Positions 49,160-49,781 of a stretch of DNA of 49,781 bases are shown in pieces. A program made the position numbers and the translations under genes. The stretch spans positions 1 to 49,781 of the forward strand of contig NW_007360647.1 in assembly GCF_000192795.1 (NCBI RefSeq), written 5' to 3'. The notes beneath the pieces are model-generated. The model was not told where the DNA came from. It saw only the letters and a program-made list of their open reading frames with translations, and did not search any database. Numbering within the stretch: position 1 is the first letter of the stretch; each line of letters starts with the position of its first letter. This DNA is from Vavraia culicis subsp. floridensis. Taxonomy: Eukaryota > Microsporidia > Pleistophoridae.

Positions 49160-49781
49160 ACAAACTGTTCACCAAAACATCTGTTTGATTGTGATGTTAT
49201 GTTCTGTTACATTGACCAAAAACTCACTTTTACATCCATTTCTTTATATTTAATTCTTTTTCTGGTAAATCATCAAAATATACTGTGAATGCTATCATAA
49301 TTTGCAACAATGTTGAGGACATCAAACAAAAGTTAAAAGTGCAGATATGTTATTTATTTCATGCATTTTGATTAGACGTGGTGGTGTTCATAAAAACAGC
49401 CAACTAAATAATGATAGGGGTTGAATAAATAAAAATAGAATGAAAATATTGTTTGTAAATGATGACTAAGTGCATCTCAGAAAGAATGAGTTGTACAACA
49501 ACTTTTGAATCTTCATGCAGTGCGAATACCTGAAACAAGCATTTTTTATTTTTCTCGAAGGGTTAAATAATTTACTTTCCAGAACCGAACAATCAGCTTC
49601 TGAGTTGTCTTTTTATTCATGCGATGATGATATCATCTAATGTTTGTTCACAATAATAATGAACTGTAATATCAGATGTAAAAACTACTACAAAAACACA
49701 TGCAATATTTAGACAACACAAATCCATAAATATTATTTAATCTTATGATTCTCATATCTGGGTGTTATTTACTGGCGTATT
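49160..49781. other. Right-end spacer
   Basis: AT-rich, no gene supported. Contains the second copy of the 83-bp repeat at 49541-49620. Confidence 0.5.
49541..49620 (-). repeat. Dispersed repeat, copy 2 (first copy at 22993)
   Basis: About 80% identical by eye to 22993-23075 over the shared 65 bases. Read on the minus strand its frame stops soon after YLTLREK, so this copy is broken if it was once coding. Confidence 0.55.

Overview
The window reads as nuclear DNA of a microsporidian (an obligate intracellular fungal relative). It is AT-rich. Genes are single uninterrupted ORFs with eukaryotic products (EF-1alpha, TBP, TAF6, Sda1, ZPR1, SAC3/GANP). Many start codons have a CCC or CCCC run a few bases upstream, often next to an AAATTT-like tract, which is the known microsporidian core-promoter signature. 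Gaps between genes are long (0.3-4 kb), unlike the tightly packed Encephalitozoon genomes. The long gaps and a Helitron remnant fit a larger-genome lineage such as the Trachipleistophora/Vavraia/Pleistophora group; that placement is inference, not measured.

Left part (1-12.4 kb): ATP-dependent DNA ligase (+), an adenosine-kinase-like PfkB protein (-), EF-1alpha (-), an unrecognised 280-residue protein (+) and a SAC3/GANP-family mRNA-export protein (-). Middle (13-25 kb): an unrecognised large protein with LRR-like character and an in-frame 18-bp tandem repeat, the 60S assembly factor Sda1, an Arc1/AIMP1-like tRNA-binding cofactor (+), ZPR1, and a LisH + beta-propeller protein. A 4.1-kb stretch without a convincing gene follows (25.1-29.2 kb).

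Right part (29-49.8 kb): TBP, a very small 50-residue ORF, a Ski2-like (Brr2/Slh1/Mer3 type) helicase, a DEAD-box-family helicase, a secreted Thr/Ser/Lys-rich repetitive protein, a fungal-type Na+/H+ antiporter (+), TAF6, a 109-residue unknown, an initiator tRNA-Met (+) and a decayed Helitron RepHel gene (-).

Most genes are housekeeping: replication/repair, basal transcription (TBP and TAF6 are both TFIID components), mRNA export, ribosome assembly and translation. The lineage-specific material is the secreted repeat protein, the LRR-like protein, the 280- and 109-residue unknowns, the Helitron fragment, dispersed repeats and several intergenic inverted repeats. No CRISPR array, rRNA gene or complete mobile element was seen, and no operon logic applies. 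Upstream CCC/AAATTT signals were used to choose start codons for four genes whose longest open frame extends beyond them.
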